DNA of 45,471 nucleotides, from the NCBI RefSeq assembly GCF_030165005.1, contig NZ_JASNNW010000029.1, forward strand, positions 1-45,471, written 5' to 3'. Position numbers and translations under genes: made by a program. The notes below the pieces were generated by a model that was not told where the DNA came from, searched no databases, and worked only from the letters and a program-made list of their open reading frames with translations. Source of the DNA: Blastococcus capsensis (GTDB lineage: Bacteria > Actinomycetota > Actinomycetes > Mycobacteriales > Geodermatophilaceae). Below are positions 20,443-30,327 of the stretch, piece after piece; the stretch's first letter is position 1; each line of letters starts with the position of its first letter.

Positions 20443-21234
20443 ATGAGCACGACCCCGAAGGCGCTCTACCGCGACGAGGGCATCGTCCTGCGCACCCAGA
20501 AGCTCGGCGAGGCCGACCGGATCGTCACCGTGCTCACCCGCCGGCACGGCAAGGTGCGGGCCGTGGCCAAGGGCGTGCGCCGCACCAAGAGCAAGTTCGG
20601 TGCCCGGCTCGAGCCGTTCACCCACGTCGACCTGCAGCTCTACACCGGCCGCAACCTCGACATCGTCAGCCAGGCGGAGTCGATCCGGTCCTACGGGCAG
20701 GAGATCGTCGCCGACTACCCGGCGTACACCGCGGGCACCGCGGTCCTGGAGACCGCCGACCGGCTCACCGCCGAGGAGAAGGAGCCGTCGCTGCGGCTGT
20801 TCCTGCTGGTCGTCGGCGCGCTGCGGGCACTGGGGGAGAAGGCGCACCCGGCACCGCTGGTGCTCGACGCGTTCCTGCTGCGCGCCATGTCGGTGGCCGG
20901 CTGGGAACCGGCGCTGTCCGAGTGCGCGCGCTGCGGGGAGGCCGGCCCGCACCGGCACTTCTCCGTCCCGGCCGGCGGCACCGTCTGCCCACCCTGCCGC
21001 CCCACCGGCTCGGTGATGCCCAGCCCGATCACCATCGAACTGCTCGACGCGCTGCTCACCGGCGACTGGGCGGTCGCCGAGGCCAGCCAGGGCACCAACC
21101 GGCGGGAGGGCAGCGGGCTGGTGGCCGCGCTCCTGCAGTGGCACCTGGAGCGCGGGCTGCGCTCGCTCCCCCTGGTCGACCGATCCGATCCGTCGGCACC
21201 GCGCCGGGAAGCGAGCCTGCTCAGTGAGGCGTGA
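20443..21234 (+). CDS. recO: DNA repair protein RecO
   Basis: 263 residues. RecO loads RecA onto SSB-coated DNA in the RecFOR pathway. It has an N-terminal OB fold ([40 protein letters not shown]) and a helical C-terminal part with a four-cysteine zinc site: CARCGEAG and VCPPCRPTG. The stop at 21234 overlaps the most upstream possible uppS start, as in mycobacteria where recO and uppS are neighbours. Confidence 0.95.
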   Translation: MSTTPKALYRDEGIVLRTQKLGEADRIVTVLTRRHGKVRAVAKGVRRTKSKFGARLEPFTHVDLQLYTGRNLDIVSQAESIRSYGQEIVADYPAYTAGTAVLETADRLTAEEKEPSLRLFLLVVGALRALGEKAHPAPLVLDAFLLRAMSVAGWEPALSECARCGEAGPHRHFSVPAGGTVCPPCRPTGSVMPSPITIELLDALLTGDWAVAEASQGTNRREGSGLVAALLQWHLERGLRSLPLVDRSDPSAPRREASLLSEA

Positions 21235-22003
21235 GGTCATGCGTCGTGAGGTGAAGGCCCCGGACCCGCACCCGTCCGGCGCCCGCCCGCCGCAGCTGCC
21301 GAAGGACAAGGTCCCCGGGCACGTCGCCATCGTCATGGACGGCAACGGGCGCTGGGCCAAGGAGCGCGGCCTCCCGCGGACCGCGGGGCACGAGGCGGGG
21401 GAGTCCTCGCTGTTCGACTGCGTCGAGGGCGCCATCGAGCTCGGTGTGAAGGCGATCAGCGCGTACGCCTTCTCCACGGAGAACTGGCGGCGCAGCCCGG
21501 AAGAGGTGCGCTTCCTCATGGGCTTCAACCGCGACGTCATCCGGCGCCGGCGCGACGAGATGCACGAGCTCGGGGTGCGGGTGCGCTGGGCGGGCCGCCG
21601 TCCCCGGCTGTGGCGCAGCGTCATCAAGGAGCTCGAGATCGCCGAGGAGCTGACGCAGGACAACGACGTCCTGACGCTGACCATGTGCGTCAACTACGGG
21701 GGGCGGGCGGAGATCGCCGATGCCGCCGCCGCGATCGCCCGCGAGGTCGCGGCCGGGCGGCTCGACCCCGACAAGGTCGACGAATCCACGGTGGCCCGGT
21801 TCCTCGACGAGCCGGACATGCCCGACGTCGACCTGTTCGTGCGCAGCTCCGGGGAGAACCGCACCAGCAACTTCCTGCTGTGGCAGTCGGCGTACGCGGA
21901 GTTCGTCTTCCTCGACACCCTCTGGCCCGACTTCGACCGCCGGCACCTGTGGGCGGCCTGCGAGGAGTTCGCCTCACGGCAGCGCCGGTTCGGTACCGCG
22001 TGA
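21224..22003 (+). CDS. uppS: Isoprenyl (undecaprenyl/decaprenyl) diphosphate synthase, cis type
   Basis: 259 residues from GTG 21224, or 254 from ATG 21239. It adds isopentenyl diphosphate in cis to make the polyprenyl carrier for cell-wall synthesis. Signatures: [20 protein letters not shown] with the catalytic Asp, [18 protein letters not shown] and the C-terminal [20 protein letters not shown]. The first ten residues are a direct repeat ([10 protein letters not shown]) from a 15-bp near-duplication, which makes the start ambiguous. Product chain length cannot be read from the sequence. Confidence 0.94.
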   Translation: MRREVMRREVKAPDPHPSGARPPQLPKDKVPGHVAIVMDGNGRWAKERGLPRTAGHEAGESSLFDCVEGAIELGVKAISAYAFSTENWRRSPEEVRFLMGFNRDVIRRRRDEMHELGVRVRWAGRRPRLWRSVIKELEIAEELTQDNDVLTLTMCVNYGGRAEIADAAAAIAREVAAGRLDPDKVDESTVARFLDEPDMPDVDLFVRSSGENRTSNFLLWQSAYAEFVFLDTLWPDFDRRHLWAACEEFASRQRRFGTA

Positions 22004-22055
22004 GCAGCGTGGGACCGTCTGGGCGCGACGACAGGTGCCGACGACGGGAGGTCCG

Positions 22056-22361
22056 GTGTTCGCGGTGACCCGGTTGCGCGTGGACGCAGCTGAGGCGACG
22101 GTGGTCGCCGAGCAGGTGGAGGCGCTGCTGGCGGCGCTGGCCGCCCGGCCCGGGTTCCGGGACGGCGACGTGGGACGGTCGGCCGACGACCCGACCCTCT
22201 GGGCGCTGGTGACCCGGTGGGACGGTGTCGGCGCCTACCGGCGGGGGCTCTCGGCGGCCGAGGTGAAGATCGCCGGCGCCCCGGTCTGGATGCACGCCAT
22301 CGACGAGCCCGGCGCCTACCTGCCGGCCGATGAGCCCGGCGTTCCGCGCGCCGAGGCGTGA
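22056..22361 (+). CDS. ABM-superfamily (antibiotic biosynthesis monooxygenase-like) protein
   Basis: 101 residues. A small ferredoxin-like alpha/beta barrel protein: MFAVTRLRV at the start, ALLAALAARPGFRDGDVGRS, then WALVTRWDGVGAYRRGLSAA. From memory this resembles the short 'antibiotic biosynthesis monooxygenase' proteins found next to uppS in actinobacteria. No substrate is implied; members often act on quinones or heme or have no known reaction. GGGAGG lies five bases upstream of the GTG start. Confidence 0.75.
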   Translation: MFAVTRLRVDAAEATVVAEQVEALLAALAARPGFRDGDVGRSADDPTLWALVTRWDGVGAYRRGLSAAEVKIAGAPVWMHAIDEPGAYLPADEPGVPRAEA

Positions 22362-22437
22362 TCTGCGCCGTCGTGGGCTAGGTCGGGTGGCGATCGGCTC
22401 TGTCCGCGGCGATCGCAGTGACGGCGGAAGGATCCCG

Positions 22438-22878
22438 ATGACGGAGCAGGAGTCCGAGCGTTCGAGGCCGGAGAGGCCGCCGGCGCCGACCGACCCGACG
22501 GTGCAGGTCGCCCGGCCGCCGGTGCCGGGCCGCGCGGTCCGCGCCCAGATCGCCGCCGGTGAGGTGCCGGCTCCTCCGGTCCGCCCCGACGAGCCCACGG
22601 TGACGCTCGGCGCGAAGCCGGCGAAGCCTGCGCAGCGGACGTCGGAGTTCAGCCGCCCGGCCCCGGCCCCGGTCGAGGGCACCGTCGGACCCCGCAGGAC
22701 GCGGCGCCGCTACCGCACCTGGCCGTGGATCGCCGCTGTCGTCGTGGCGCTGGTCCTGCTGGGGATCGTGCTCCTGGTCCTGATGCTGCAGGGCGCGACG
22801 GTCGACGGCGACGTCGACCCGATCGGCTCCGGCGGTCTCACGCCCGGCGGGGACGCCGGGCCGTCCGCCGCGGACTGA
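22438..22878 (+). CDS. Hypothetical single-pass membrane protein, proline-rich N-terminus
   Basis: 146 residues. The first 95 or so are Pro/Arg/Glu-rich and probably disordered in the cytoplasm ([20 protein letters not shown]). A basic stretch, [10 protein letters not shown], precedes one membrane segment ([20 protein letters not shown]), and a short Gly/Asp-rich tail lies outside. ATG at 22438 with GGAAGG upstream. No named family recognised. It lies between the ABM gene and glyS. Confidence 0.65.
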   Translation: MTEQESERSRPERPPAPTDPTVQVARPPVPGRAVRAQIAAGEVPAPPVRPDEPTVTLGAKPAKPAQRTSEFSRPAPAPVEGTVGPRRTRRRYRTWPWIAAVVVALVLLGIVLLVLMLQGATVDGDVDPIGSGGLTPGGDAGPSAAD

Positions 22879-22979
22879 CGGCGCCCGGGGCCGCACCGCC
22901 GGGCGACCCGACGGAGCCGCGGAGCGGCCAACTACCGTGGAGCGGTCAACCACCGACCGCCAGCCGGATGGAGCCCCCC

Positions 22980-24401
22980 GTGGCAGCGCCCGAGACACAC
23001 GCCGACTCGACCAGGAAGCGCGACCCCCAGCGCCTCGACAAGGTCGTCAACCTCTGCAAGCGACGGGGCTTCGTGTTCCCGTCCGGCGAGATCTACGGCG
23101 GTACCCGCTCCGCGTGGGACTACGGGCCGCTGGGCGTCGAGCTCAAGGACAACATCAAGCGGCAGTGGTGGCGCACCGTCGTCCAGAGCCGGGACGACAT
23201 CGTCGGCCTGGACTCCTCGGTGATCCTGCCCCGCCAGACGTGGGTGGCCTCCGGGCACGTCGGCGTCTTCACCGATCCGCTGACCGAGTGCCAGAGCTGC
23301 CACAAGCGGTTCCGTGCCGACCACCTGGAAGAGGCCTACGAGGAGAAGAAGGGGCGGCTGCCGGAGAACGGCCTGGCCGACATCTCCTGCCCGAACTGCG
23401 GCACCACGGGCGCGTGGACAGAGCCGCGCGACTTCAACATGATGCTCAAGACCTACCTGGGCCCGGTCGAGGACGAGTCGGGCCTGCACTACCTGCGTCC
23501 GGAGACCGCGCAGGGCATCTTCGTGAACTTCGCCAACGTCATGGGTGCGGCGCGCAAGAAGCCGCCGTTCGGCATCGGCCAGATCGGCAAGTCCTTCCGC
23601 AACGAGATCACCCCGGGCAACTTCATCTTCCGCACCCGCGAATTCGAGCAGATGGAGATGGAGTTCTTCGTCGAGCCGGGCAGCGACGAGGAGTGGCACC
23701 AGTACTGGATCGACGAGCGCACCCGCTGGTACACCGACCTCGGCATCGACCCGGCGAACCTGCGGCACTACGAGCACGCCAAGGAGAAGCTGTCGCACTA
23801 CTCGAAGCGCACCGTCGACATCGAGTACCGCTTCGGCTTCCAGGGCTCGGAGTGGGGCGAGCTCGAGGGCATTGCGAACCGCACCGACTTCGACCTTTCC
23901 ACGCACACCGAGCACTCGGGCACGGACCTCTCCTACTTCGACCAGGCCACCAACACCCGCTGGACGCCGTACGTCATCGAGCCCGCGGCGGGCCTCACCC
24001 GCTCGCTGATGGCCTTCCTCGTCGAGGCCTACAGCGAGGACGAGGCGCCCAACGCCAAGGGTGGCGTCGACGTCCGCACGGTGCTGAAGCTCGACCCGCG
24101 GCTGGCGCCGGTGAAGGCCGCCGTCCTGCCGCTGTCGCGCAACGCCGACCTCTCGCCCAAGGCCCGCGACCTCGCCGCCACCCTGCGGCGGAGCTGGAAC
24201 GTCGAGTTCGACGACGCCGGCGCCATCGGCCGCCGCTACCGCAGGCAGGACGAGATCGGCACGCCGTTCTGCCTCACCGTCGACTTCGACACCCTCGAGG
24301 ACGACGCGGTGACCATCCGGGAGCGCGACTCGATGAGCCAGGAGCGCGTCGGCCTGGGCCAGGTCGAGTCCTACCTCGCCGCCCGCCTCCCCGGCTGCTG
24401 A
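22980..24401 (+). CDS. glyS: Glycyl-tRNA synthetase, homodimeric type
   Basis: 473 residues. It charges tRNA-Gly. Class II synthetase with motif 1 region [20 protein letters not shown], motif 2 [20 protein letters not shown] and motif 3 [12 protein letters not shown]. The four Cys of CQSCHKRF and CPNCGTTG form a zinc site. The C-terminal anticodon domain contains [18 protein letters not shown] and [20 protein letters not shown] prefer GTG 22980 (GGAG six bases upstream) to ATG 22968, which lacks a ribosome site. Alone on its transcript, with a strong palindrome after the stop. Confidence 0.96.
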   Translation: MAAPETHADSTRKRDPQRLDKVVNLCKRRGFVFPSGEIYGGTRSAWDYGPLGVELKDNIKRQWWRTVVQSRDDIVGLDSSVILPRQTWVASGHVGVFTDPLTECQSCHKRFRADHLEEAYEEKKGRLPENGLADISCPNCGTTGAWTEPRDFNMMLKTYLGPVEDESGLHYLRPETAQGIFVNFANVMGAARKKPPFGIGQIGKSFRNEITPGNFIFRTREFEQMEMEFFVEPGSDEEWHQYWIDERTRWYTDLGIDPANLRHYEHAKEKLSHYSKRTVDIEYRFGFQGSEWGELEGIANRTDFDLSTHTEHSGTDLSYFDQATNTRWTPYVIEPAAGLTRSLMAFLVEAYSEDEAPNAKGGVDVRTVLKLDPRLAPVKAAVLPLSRNADLSPKARDLAATLRRSWNVEFDDAGAIGRRYRRQDEIGTPFCLTVDFDTLEDDAVTIRERDSMSQERVGLGQVESYLAARLPGC

Positions 24402-24411
24402 ACCCTCCCGG

Positions 24412-24449
24412 CTGATGGGGAGCCGCGCCACGGCACGGCTCCCCATCAG
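24412..24449. terminator. Palindrome after glyS, shared by convergent gene
   Basis: CTGATGGGGAGCCG (24412-24425) pairs perfectly with CGGCTCCCCATCAG (24436-24449) across a 10-base loop. The stop codon of the minus-strand gene lies inside the right arm. It probably terminates both converging genes. A related palindrome occurs at 25655-25692. Confidence 0.8.
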
Positions 24450-25531
24450 GCCGGGCGGCTCGCCGTGCCGACGCGGTCGTCGGCGCGCGGCAGCCAGCCG
24501 TCGTCCCCCCGGTCCTCGTCGCGGACCCGGCCGGCGGCCCGCGGGATCTCCCGGAACCGGCGCGCCACCGGACCGCGGACGCCCAGCGCACGCCGCAGGG
24601 CGTCGCTCACGTCCCGGCGTCGCCGCTCGTCGAGGTCCTCGGCCGCCAGCCGGACGAACCGGACGCCGAGCGACCGCAGCTCGTCCTCGGTGCGCTTCTC
24701 CCGCCAGAGCTCTTCCTCCGGCGTCCGTCCGTACCGCGGCCGCCGGTACTTGACCCGGCCGTCGAACTCCACAGCGAGTGCTGCCTCGGGGTACCAGCCG
24801 TCGACGACCTTCAGCAGCCGGTCACCGGACCAGAGCTCGACCTGCGGGACGAAGGAAGGCAGCCCGAGGGCGGCGAACACCAGCCGGCCGTAGGTCTCCA
24901 ACCACGACTCCGCCCTGCCGTCGGCCAGCTGCACCGCGCGGACCGACCGGGGCACCCCGGCCACCCGCGACTGCCTGTCCAAGACCCGCGTGAGCTCTGC
25001 GCGCGTGGTCAGCCCGCGCAGCAGCGCGGCATCGACGGCCGCCACCGCGTACACCTCGCTCCAGGACCGGGCGACGTCCACCAGCGTGCGCGCCGCAGTG
25101 GTCACCCGGTACGCCCCGCGCACGGTCACCTCGTCCTCCGGCAGCGCCGCCCTGGTCATCAGCCAACCCCGACCGCGACGCCACCGGACCGGGTCGGTGA
25201 GCTCCACCGTCATCGCGACCGGGCGGGGACGGGGCAGCCCCCAGACCCACGCCGCCGTGCCGCCGCTCAAGACGACGGAGGGCCGGTCCAGTCCGGCGAG
25301 CACGGCCAGCGCATCCAGCCCCGGACGGCGCCCGGTCCGCTCGACCTCGGTGAGATCGGCCGCCGTCACGAAGATGCCGGTGCGCAGCCGCACCCACGTC
25401 CCCGCGCGCACCGCGGTGCGGATCTCGCTCTCCCCGATCCCGTGGCGGGCGAGATCGGCGGTCGTGAAGATGCCGAGCCGGCGGCGCACCGGTTCGTCGA
25501 CGGCGAGCGGGAGGCGGAGCGGCACCGGCAT
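24446..25531 (-). CDS. AbiEi-like winged-helix protein with DUF559 (endonuclease-fold) C-terminus
   Basis: 361 residues from ATG 25531. The N-terminus is the AbiEi-type helix-turn-helix common in actinobacteria: RRLGIFTTADLARHGIGESE then AGTWVRLRTGIFV. The middle resembles the AbiEi antitoxin C-region (TTAARTLVDVARSWSE). Residues about 250-325 are DUF559-like (AVEFDGRVKYRRPRYGR, then EKRTEDELRSLGVRFVRL), related to Vsr/PD-(D/E)XK nucleases. No toxin gene is adjacent, so a toxin-antitoxin role is unsupported. A basic tail of about 35 residues reaches into the terminator palindrome. Confidence 0.75.
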   Translation of the reverse strand: MPVPLRLPLAVDEPVRRRLGIFTTADLARHGIGESEIRTAVRAGTWVRLRTGIFVTAADLTEVERTGRRPGLDALAVLAGLDRPSVVLSGGTAAWVWGLPRPRPVAMTVELTDPVRWRRGRGWLMTRAALPEDEVTVRGAYRVTTAARTLVDVARSWSEVYAVAAVDAALLRGLTTRAELTRVLDRQSRVAGVPRSVRAVQLADGRAESWLETYGRLVFAALGLPSFVPQVELWSGDRLLKVVDGWYPEAALAVEFDGRVKYRRPRYGRTPEEELWREKRTEDELRSLGVRFVRLAAEDLDERRRRDVSDALRRALGVRGPVARRFREIPRAAGRVRDEDRGDDGWLPRADDRVGTASRPA

Positions 25532-25654
25532 GGGCCCACGGTGCACGGCGCGGGGCCCGCGGGCACCGGCGGACGACCATCTGGGGACGGCGGCCCCGTC
25601 GTGGACGGCGCGCAGCCCGGGTGCCCCCCGGTCTGGTAGCGGACGCCTGGGCAC

Positions 25655-25692
25655 CTGATGGGAGGCCGCGCCGGGGCGCGGCCCCCCATCAG
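25655..25692. repeat. Palindrome related to the one at 24412
   Basis: CTGATGGGAGGCCGCG (25655-25670) pairs with CGCGGCCCCCCATCAG (25677-25692) with one mismatch and a 6-base loop. It shares its ends and the GCCGCGCC core with the glyS palindrome, although no gene ends here. The two copies flank the DUF559 gene. Confidence 0.7.
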
Positions 25693-25753
25693 CTGAGATG
25701 GCTCGCCCGGCCGGGCGCGGTAGTGACGAGGCTCTCCGCCTACTCTCGGTGGC

Positions 25754-26914
25754 ATGACCGCCACGCTCGAGCCGACGACGACGGTGCTGCCGCCGTTGCG
25801 GCTCGGCGCGCTGACCGTCGACCCGGCCGTCGTGCTCGCGCCCATGGCCGGGATCACCAACCCGGCGTTCCGCACGCTGTGCCGGGAGTTCGGGGCGGGC
25901 CTCTACGTCTGCGAGATGATCACGACCCGCGCGCTGGTCGAGCGCAGCGCGAAGACGCTGCAGATGGTGCGGGCCACGGCCGACGAGAAGGACGCGTTCT
26001 CCGTCCAGCTCTACGGCGTCGACCCGGCGACCGTCGGGCGTGCGGTGGAGATGCTGGTCGACGAGGGCGTCGCGGGCACCCGGCCCGCGCACATCGACCT
26101 GAACTTCGGCTGCCCGGTGCCGAAGGTGACCCGCAAGGGCGGGGGCTCGGCGCTGCCCTGGCGGCGGGTCCTGCTCCGCGACATCGTGCGGACGGCGGTG
26201 CGCGCGGCGCGCGACGTGCCGGTCACCATCAAGACCCGCATCGGCATCGACGCCGACCACGTCACCTACCTCGACGCCGGGCGGATCGCCCAGGACGAGG
26301 GCGCCGCCGCGATCACCCTGCACGGGCGCACCGCCGACCAGCTCTACAGCGGCACCGCCGACTGGTCGCCCATCACCCGCCTCGTCGAGGCCGTCGACAT
26401 CCCGGTGCTCGGCAACGGCGACATCTGGGAGGCCGACGACGCGCTCCGCATGGTCGCCGGGACCGGCTGCGCCGGCGTCGTCATCGGGCGGGGCTGCCTG
26501 GGCCGGCCGTGGCTGTTCGGCGACCTGGCCGCCGCCTTCGCGGGCCGGCCGAGCCGGGCGCTGCCGACCCTGCGCGAGGTGGCCGCGATCATGCACCGGC
26601 ACGCCACGCTGCTGAGCGAGGAGCAGGGCGAGCTGCACGGCTGCACCGACTTCCGCAAGCACGTCGCCTGGTACCTCAAGGGCTTCTCGGTGGGGTCGGA
26701 CACCCGGCGTGCGCTGGCGATGGTGAGTGGCCTCGGCGAGCTGGCCGGCCTGCTCGCCGGCATCCCCGACCAGCCCTATCCGACCGGGGTCCTCGGCGCG
26801 CCCCGCGGCCGCACGAGCACGCCGCGGCCGGTGTCGCTGCCCGAGGGTTGGCTGGCCGACCGGGACGACCCGCGGCCGCCGACGGGAGCGGAGCTGGAGG
26901 TAAGCGGCGGATGA
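25754..26914 (+). CDS. dusB: tRNA-dihydrouridine synthase DusB
   Basis: 386 residues. An FMN enzyme that reduces uridines in the tRNA D-loop with NADPH. It is a TIM barrel with LAPMAGITNPAFRTLCREFG, the catalytic Cys in NFGCPVPKVTRKGGGS, VTIKTRIGID, LHGRTADQLYSG and the FMN-phosphate segment VLGNGDIWEADDAL. The helical tRNA-binding domain follows (FRKHVAWYLKGF). ATG at 25754. It overlaps the next gene by ATGA. Confidence 0.95.
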   Translation: MTATLEPTTTVLPPLRLGALTVDPAVVLAPMAGITNPAFRTLCREFGAGLYVCEMITTRALVERSAKTLQMVRATADEKDAFSVQLYGVDPATVGRAVEMLVDEGVAGTRPAHIDLNFGCPVPKVTRKGGGSALPWRRVLLRDIVRTAVRAARDVPVTIKTRIGIDADHVTYLDAGRIAQDEGAAAITLHGRTADQLYSGTADWSPITRLVEAVDIPVLGNGDIWEADDALRMVAGTGCAGVVIGRGCLGRPWLFGDLAAAFAGRPSRALPTLREVAAIMHRHATLLSEEQGELHGCTDFRKHVAWYLKGFSVGSDTRRALAMVSGLGELAGLLAGIPDQPYPTGVLGAPRGRTSTPRPVSLPEGWLADRDDPRPPTGAELEVSGG

Positions 26915-27354
26915 ACACGGAAGGCCCGTTCCTGTACGACGAGGGCCCGGCGCCGCTGCACACCGGCACGCCGCGCAGCTACCAGGGGTGGCTGATCGGC
27001 GGCGTCGTCGGCATCACCCTGCTGGCCGGCGGCATGGTCGGCGCCCTCTACCTGGTCCAGGGGTCCCCGGCGGAGCAGGCCACCGAGGTCAGCGAGGTGT
27101 TCTTCACCGCGCTCGCCGCCGGCGACGCGGAGACGGCCCACCAGCTGCTCTGCGAGGCCGAGCGGGACCGGCTGGACGTGGCGGGCATGGAGCAGGAGTA
27201 CCTGCGACCGGGCGGCGCCCAGGTGGGCTCCGTGGCGGACGACGACCTCGCCGGGGCGCAGGTCCAGCAGGTCACCGTCCGCTGGGACGACGGCGCCACG
27301 GCGCGGGTATCGGTCGTCAACGAGGACGGCCCGCGCGTCTGCGGGATCGACTAA
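26911..27354 (+). CDS. Hypothetical membrane-anchored protein with NTF2-like extracellular domain
   Basis: 147 residues. Cytoplasmic N-terminus of about 25 residues, one membrane segment (WLIGGVVGITLLAGGMVGAL), then an outer domain with the pattern of lumazine-binding/DUF4878-type proteins: EVFFTALAAGDAETAHQLLC, then VQQVTVRWDDGATARVSVV. Two Cys in the outer part (CEAERDR and VCGID) could pair. Overlaps dusB (ATGA), hence coupled, but no functional link is evident. Confidence 0.6.
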   Translation: MNTEGPFLYDEGPAPLHTGTPRSYQGWLIGGVVGITLLAGGMVGALYLVQGSPAEQATEVSEVFFTALAAGDAETAHQLLCEAERDRLDVAGMEQEYLRPGGAQVGSVADDDLAGAQVQQVTVRWDDGATARVSVVNEDGPRVCGID

Positions 27355-27367
27355 CCCCTCCAGGGGT
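27354..27367 (+). terminator. Short hairpin after the dusB unit
   Basis: ACCCC-TCCA-GGGGT begins at the stop codon of the preceding gene. Only five pairs and no T-run, so support is weak. The remaining leader to ppdK (27368-27527) contains no gene. Confidence 0.3.
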
Positions 27368-27527
27368 CGCGGTGCTCCCTCGCCTGCGCCAAGATCCATC
27401 TACTCGCCGGTAACGCCTGCCTCCGCGGCCGGCAGGAACTGCCGGGACGGGGCAGACCGGGGGGCTCCCGGTGCGGCACCATCTCGGGCATGCGAGGGGT
27501 CGGCTCTCGAGCACGGAGGTGTCAACG

Positions 27528-30248
27528 GTGACCATCAATACTGATCAGTCGGCGCAGGCCAAGTGGGTCTACGACTTCAGCGAGGGCAACAAGGACCAGA
27601 AGGACCTGCTCGGTGGCAAGGGGGCCAACCTCGCCGAGATGACCAACCTGGGCCTGTCGGTGCCGCCGGGCTTCACCATCACCACCGACGCCTGCCGCCA
27701 CTACCTCGAGCACGGCGGCACGCCCGAGGAGCTCGATGCCCAGGTCACCGAGCACCTGACGGCGCTGGAGAAGGCCATGGGCAAGACGCTCGGCGACCCG
27801 GCCGATCCGCTGCTGGTGTCGGTCCGCTCCGGCGCGGCCGCCTCGATGCCCGGGATGATGGAGACCGTCCTCAACGTCGGCCTCAACGACGAGTCGGTGC
27901 AGGGCCTGGCCGACCAGTCCGGCAGCGAGCGCTTCGCCTGGGACTCCTACCGGCGGCTGATCCAGATGTTCGGCAAGACGGTGCTCGGGATCGACGGCGA
28001 GCTGTTCGACGAGGCGTTCGACGACGTCAAGCGCGCGCAGGGCACCGAGTCCGACCTCGACCTGGACGCCGGGCACCTGCAGGACGTCGTCGTCCGGTTC
28101 AAGGCGATCGTCCGCGAGCGCACCGGCTCGGACTTCCCGCAGGACCCGCGCGAGCAGATGGACATGGCGATCAACGCCGTCTTCGATTCCTGGAACTCCG
28201 ACCGGGCGATCATCTACCGCCGGCGCGAGCGGATCCCGAGCGACGCCGGCACCGCCGTCAACGTCTGCTCGATGGTGTTCGGCAACCTGGGCTCCGACTC
28301 CGGCACCGGCGTCGCGTTCACCCGCGACCCCGGGAGCGGGGCGCAGGGCGTCTACGGCGACTACCTGCAGAACGCCCAGGGCGAGGACGTCGTCGCGGGC
28401 ATCCGGAACACCGTGCCCCTGGCCGACCTGCAGGACATCGACCAGGAGGCCTACGGCGAGCTGATGACGACGATGTCGCGGCTGGAGTCGCACTACCGCG
28501 ACCTGTGCGACATCGAGTTCACCATCGAGCGCAACAAGCTCTGGATGCTGCAGACGCGCGTGGGCAAGCGCACCGCCGGGGCCGCGTTCGTCATCGCCAC
28601 CCAGCTGGTCGACGAGGGGCTCATCGACATGGACGAGGCGGTCCGCCGGGTCACCGGCGACCAGCTGGCCCAGCTGATGTTCCCGCGGTTCGTCTCGGGC
28701 GGGGACGCCACGCAGCTGACCCAGGGGATGAACGCCTCGCCGGGCGCCGCCGTCGGCAAGGCGGTCTTCTCGTCCGAGACGGCGGTCCAGTGGGCCGACC
28801 GCGGCGAGAAAATCGTGCTCGTGCGCCGGGAGACCAATCCCGACGACCTGTCCGGGATGATCGCCGCGGAGGGCGTCCTGACCAGCCGCGGTGGCAAGAC
28901 CTCGCACGCCGCCGTCGTCGCCCGCGGCATGGGCAAGACCTGCGTCTGCGGTGCGGAGGAGCTGCAGGTCGACACCAAGGCGAGGAGGTTCACCGCGCCC
29001 GACGGCACCGAGGTGAACGAGGGCGACGTCATCTCCATCGACGGCTCCACCGGCAAGGTGTGGCTCGGCGAGGTGCCGGTGGAGCCGTCCTCGGTGGTCC
29101 GGTACTTCGAGGGGGAGATCGACCCGGATTCCGGCGACGCCGATGACCTGGTGCGCAGCGTGCACCGGATCCTGACCCACGCCGACGAGGTGCGCCGGCT
29201 GGGCGTCCGCACCAACGCCGACACCCCGGAGGACTCCGCCCGGGCCCGCCGTTTCGGTGCCCGCGGGATCGGCCTCTGCCGCACCGAGCACATGTTCCTC
29301 GGGAACCGGCGGGAGCTGGTGGAGAAGCTCATCCTCGCCGACGGCGACGCGGAGCGGCAGGCCGCGCTCGACGCGCTGGAGCCGCTGCAGAAGCAGGACT
29401 TCCTGGAGATCTTCGAGGCGATGGACGGGCTGCCGGTCACCATCCGGCTGCTCGACCCGCCGCTGCACGAGTTCCTGCCCGACCTCACCGAGCTGTCGGT
29501 GCGCGTGGCGCTGGCCGAGGAGCGCGGCGAGGCCGACGAGGGCAACCTGCGGCTGCTGGCCGCGGTGCGCGGCATGCACGAGTCCAACCCGATGCTCGGG
29601 CTGCGCGGGGTGCGGCTGGGCCTCGTCGTCCCCGGCCTGTTCGCCATGCAGGTGCGTGCCATCGCCGAGGCCGCCTGCGAGCGCAAGCAGGCCGGCGGCG
29701 ACCCGCGGCCGGAGATCATGATCCCGCTGGTCGGGGCCGTGCAGGAGCTGGAGGCCATCCGCGAGGAGTCCGAGCGGGTCCTCGCCCAGGTGTGCGAGGA
29801 GTGCGGCATCGACGTCAAGCCGCTGATCGGCACCATGATCGAGGTGCCCCGCGCGGCTCTGACGGCCGGCGAGATCGCCTGCTCGGCCGAGTTCTTCTCC
29901 TTCGGGACCAACGACCTCACCCAGATGACGTGGGGCTTCTCCCGGGACGACGTCGAGGCGGCGTTCTTCCACCAGTACCTGGACAAGGGGATCTTCGGCA
30001 TCTCGCCGTTCGAGTCCCTGGACCGGGACGGCGTCGGCCGGCTGGTGCAGATCGCGGCGGAGGCGGGCCGCGCCGCCCGCCCCGACCTGAAGCTGGGCAT
30101 CTGCGGCGAGCACGGTGGTGATCCCGAGTCGGTGCACTTCTTCCACGACGTCGGCCTGGACTACGTGTCCTGCTCGCCGTTCCGGGTGCCGGTCGCCCGG
30201 CTGGAGGCCGGCCGTGCCGCGCTCCAGGGGGGCCGCGCCGGCTCCTGA
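27528..30248 (+). CDS. ppdK: Pyruvate, phosphate dikinase
   Basis: 906 residues, usual length for PPDK. It interconverts pyruvate + ATP + Pi and phosphoenolpyruvate + AMP + PPi. The N-terminal ATP-grasp begins DLLGGKGANLAEMTNLGLSV. The swivelling phosphohistidine domain has the catalytic His460 in SRGGKTSHAAVVARGMGK. The C-terminal PEP-binding barrel contains RTEHMF, the metal-binding FFSFGTNDLTQMTWGFSRDD and Cys882 in DYVSCSPFRVPVARLE. GTG at 27528 with GGAGG eight bases upstream. It stands alone; no PPDK regulatory kinase gene is next to it. Confidence 0.97.
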   Translation: MTINTDQSAQAKWVYDFSEGNKDQKDLLGGKGANLAEMTNLGLSVPPGFTITTDACRHYLEHGGTPEELDAQVTEHLTALEKAMGKTLGDPADPLLVSVRSGAAASMPGMMETVLNVGLNDESVQGLADQSGSERFAWDSYRRLIQMFGKTVLGIDGELFDEAFDDVKRAQGTESDLDLDAGHLQDVVVRFKAIVRERTGSDFPQDPREQMDMAINAVFDSWNSDRAIIYRRRERIPSDAGTAVNVCSMVFGNLGSDSGTGVAFTRDPGSGAQGVYGDYLQNAQGEDVVAGIRNTVPLADLQDIDQEAYGELMTTMSRLESHYRDLCDIEFTIERNKLWMLQTRVGKRTAGAAFVIATQLVDEGLIDMDEAVRRVTGDQLAQLMFPRFVSGGDATQLTQGMNASPGAAVGKAVFSSETAVQWADRGEKIVLVRRETNPDDLSGMIAAEGVLTSRGGKTSHAAVVARGMGKTCVCGAEELQVDTKARRFTAPDGTEVNEGDVISIDGSTGKVWLGEVPVEPSSVVRYFEGEIDPDSGDADDLVRSVHRILTHADEVRRLGVRTNADTPEDSARARRFGARGIGLCRTEHMFLGNRRELVEKLILADGDAERQAALDALEPLQKQDFLEIFEAMDGLPVTIRLLDPPLHEFLPDLTELSVRVALAEERGEADEGNLRLLAAVRGMHESNPMLGLRGVRLGLVVPGLFAMQVRAIAEAACERKQAGGDPRPEIMIPLVGAVQELEAIREESERVLAQVCEECGIDVKPLIGTMIEVPRAALTAGEIACSAEFFSFGTNDLTQMTWGFSRDDVEAAFFHQYLDKGIFGISPFESLDRDGVGRLVQIAAEAGRAARPDLKLGICGEHGGDPESVHFFHDVGLDYVSCSPFRVPVARLEAGRAALQGGRAGS

Positions 30249-30327
30249 GCGGTCGGTGCTGCGGGGTGGGCGGGCACACCGTCGCCGGAGGACGCGCGCC
30301 GTCACAGCCGCGTGGTACCCATGACGG

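Noticed and set aside
24446..25531. Toxin-antitoxin system based on the AbiEi-like gene
   Set aside because: No AbiEii-type nucleotidyltransferase or other toxin is adjacent; neighbours are glyS and dusB.
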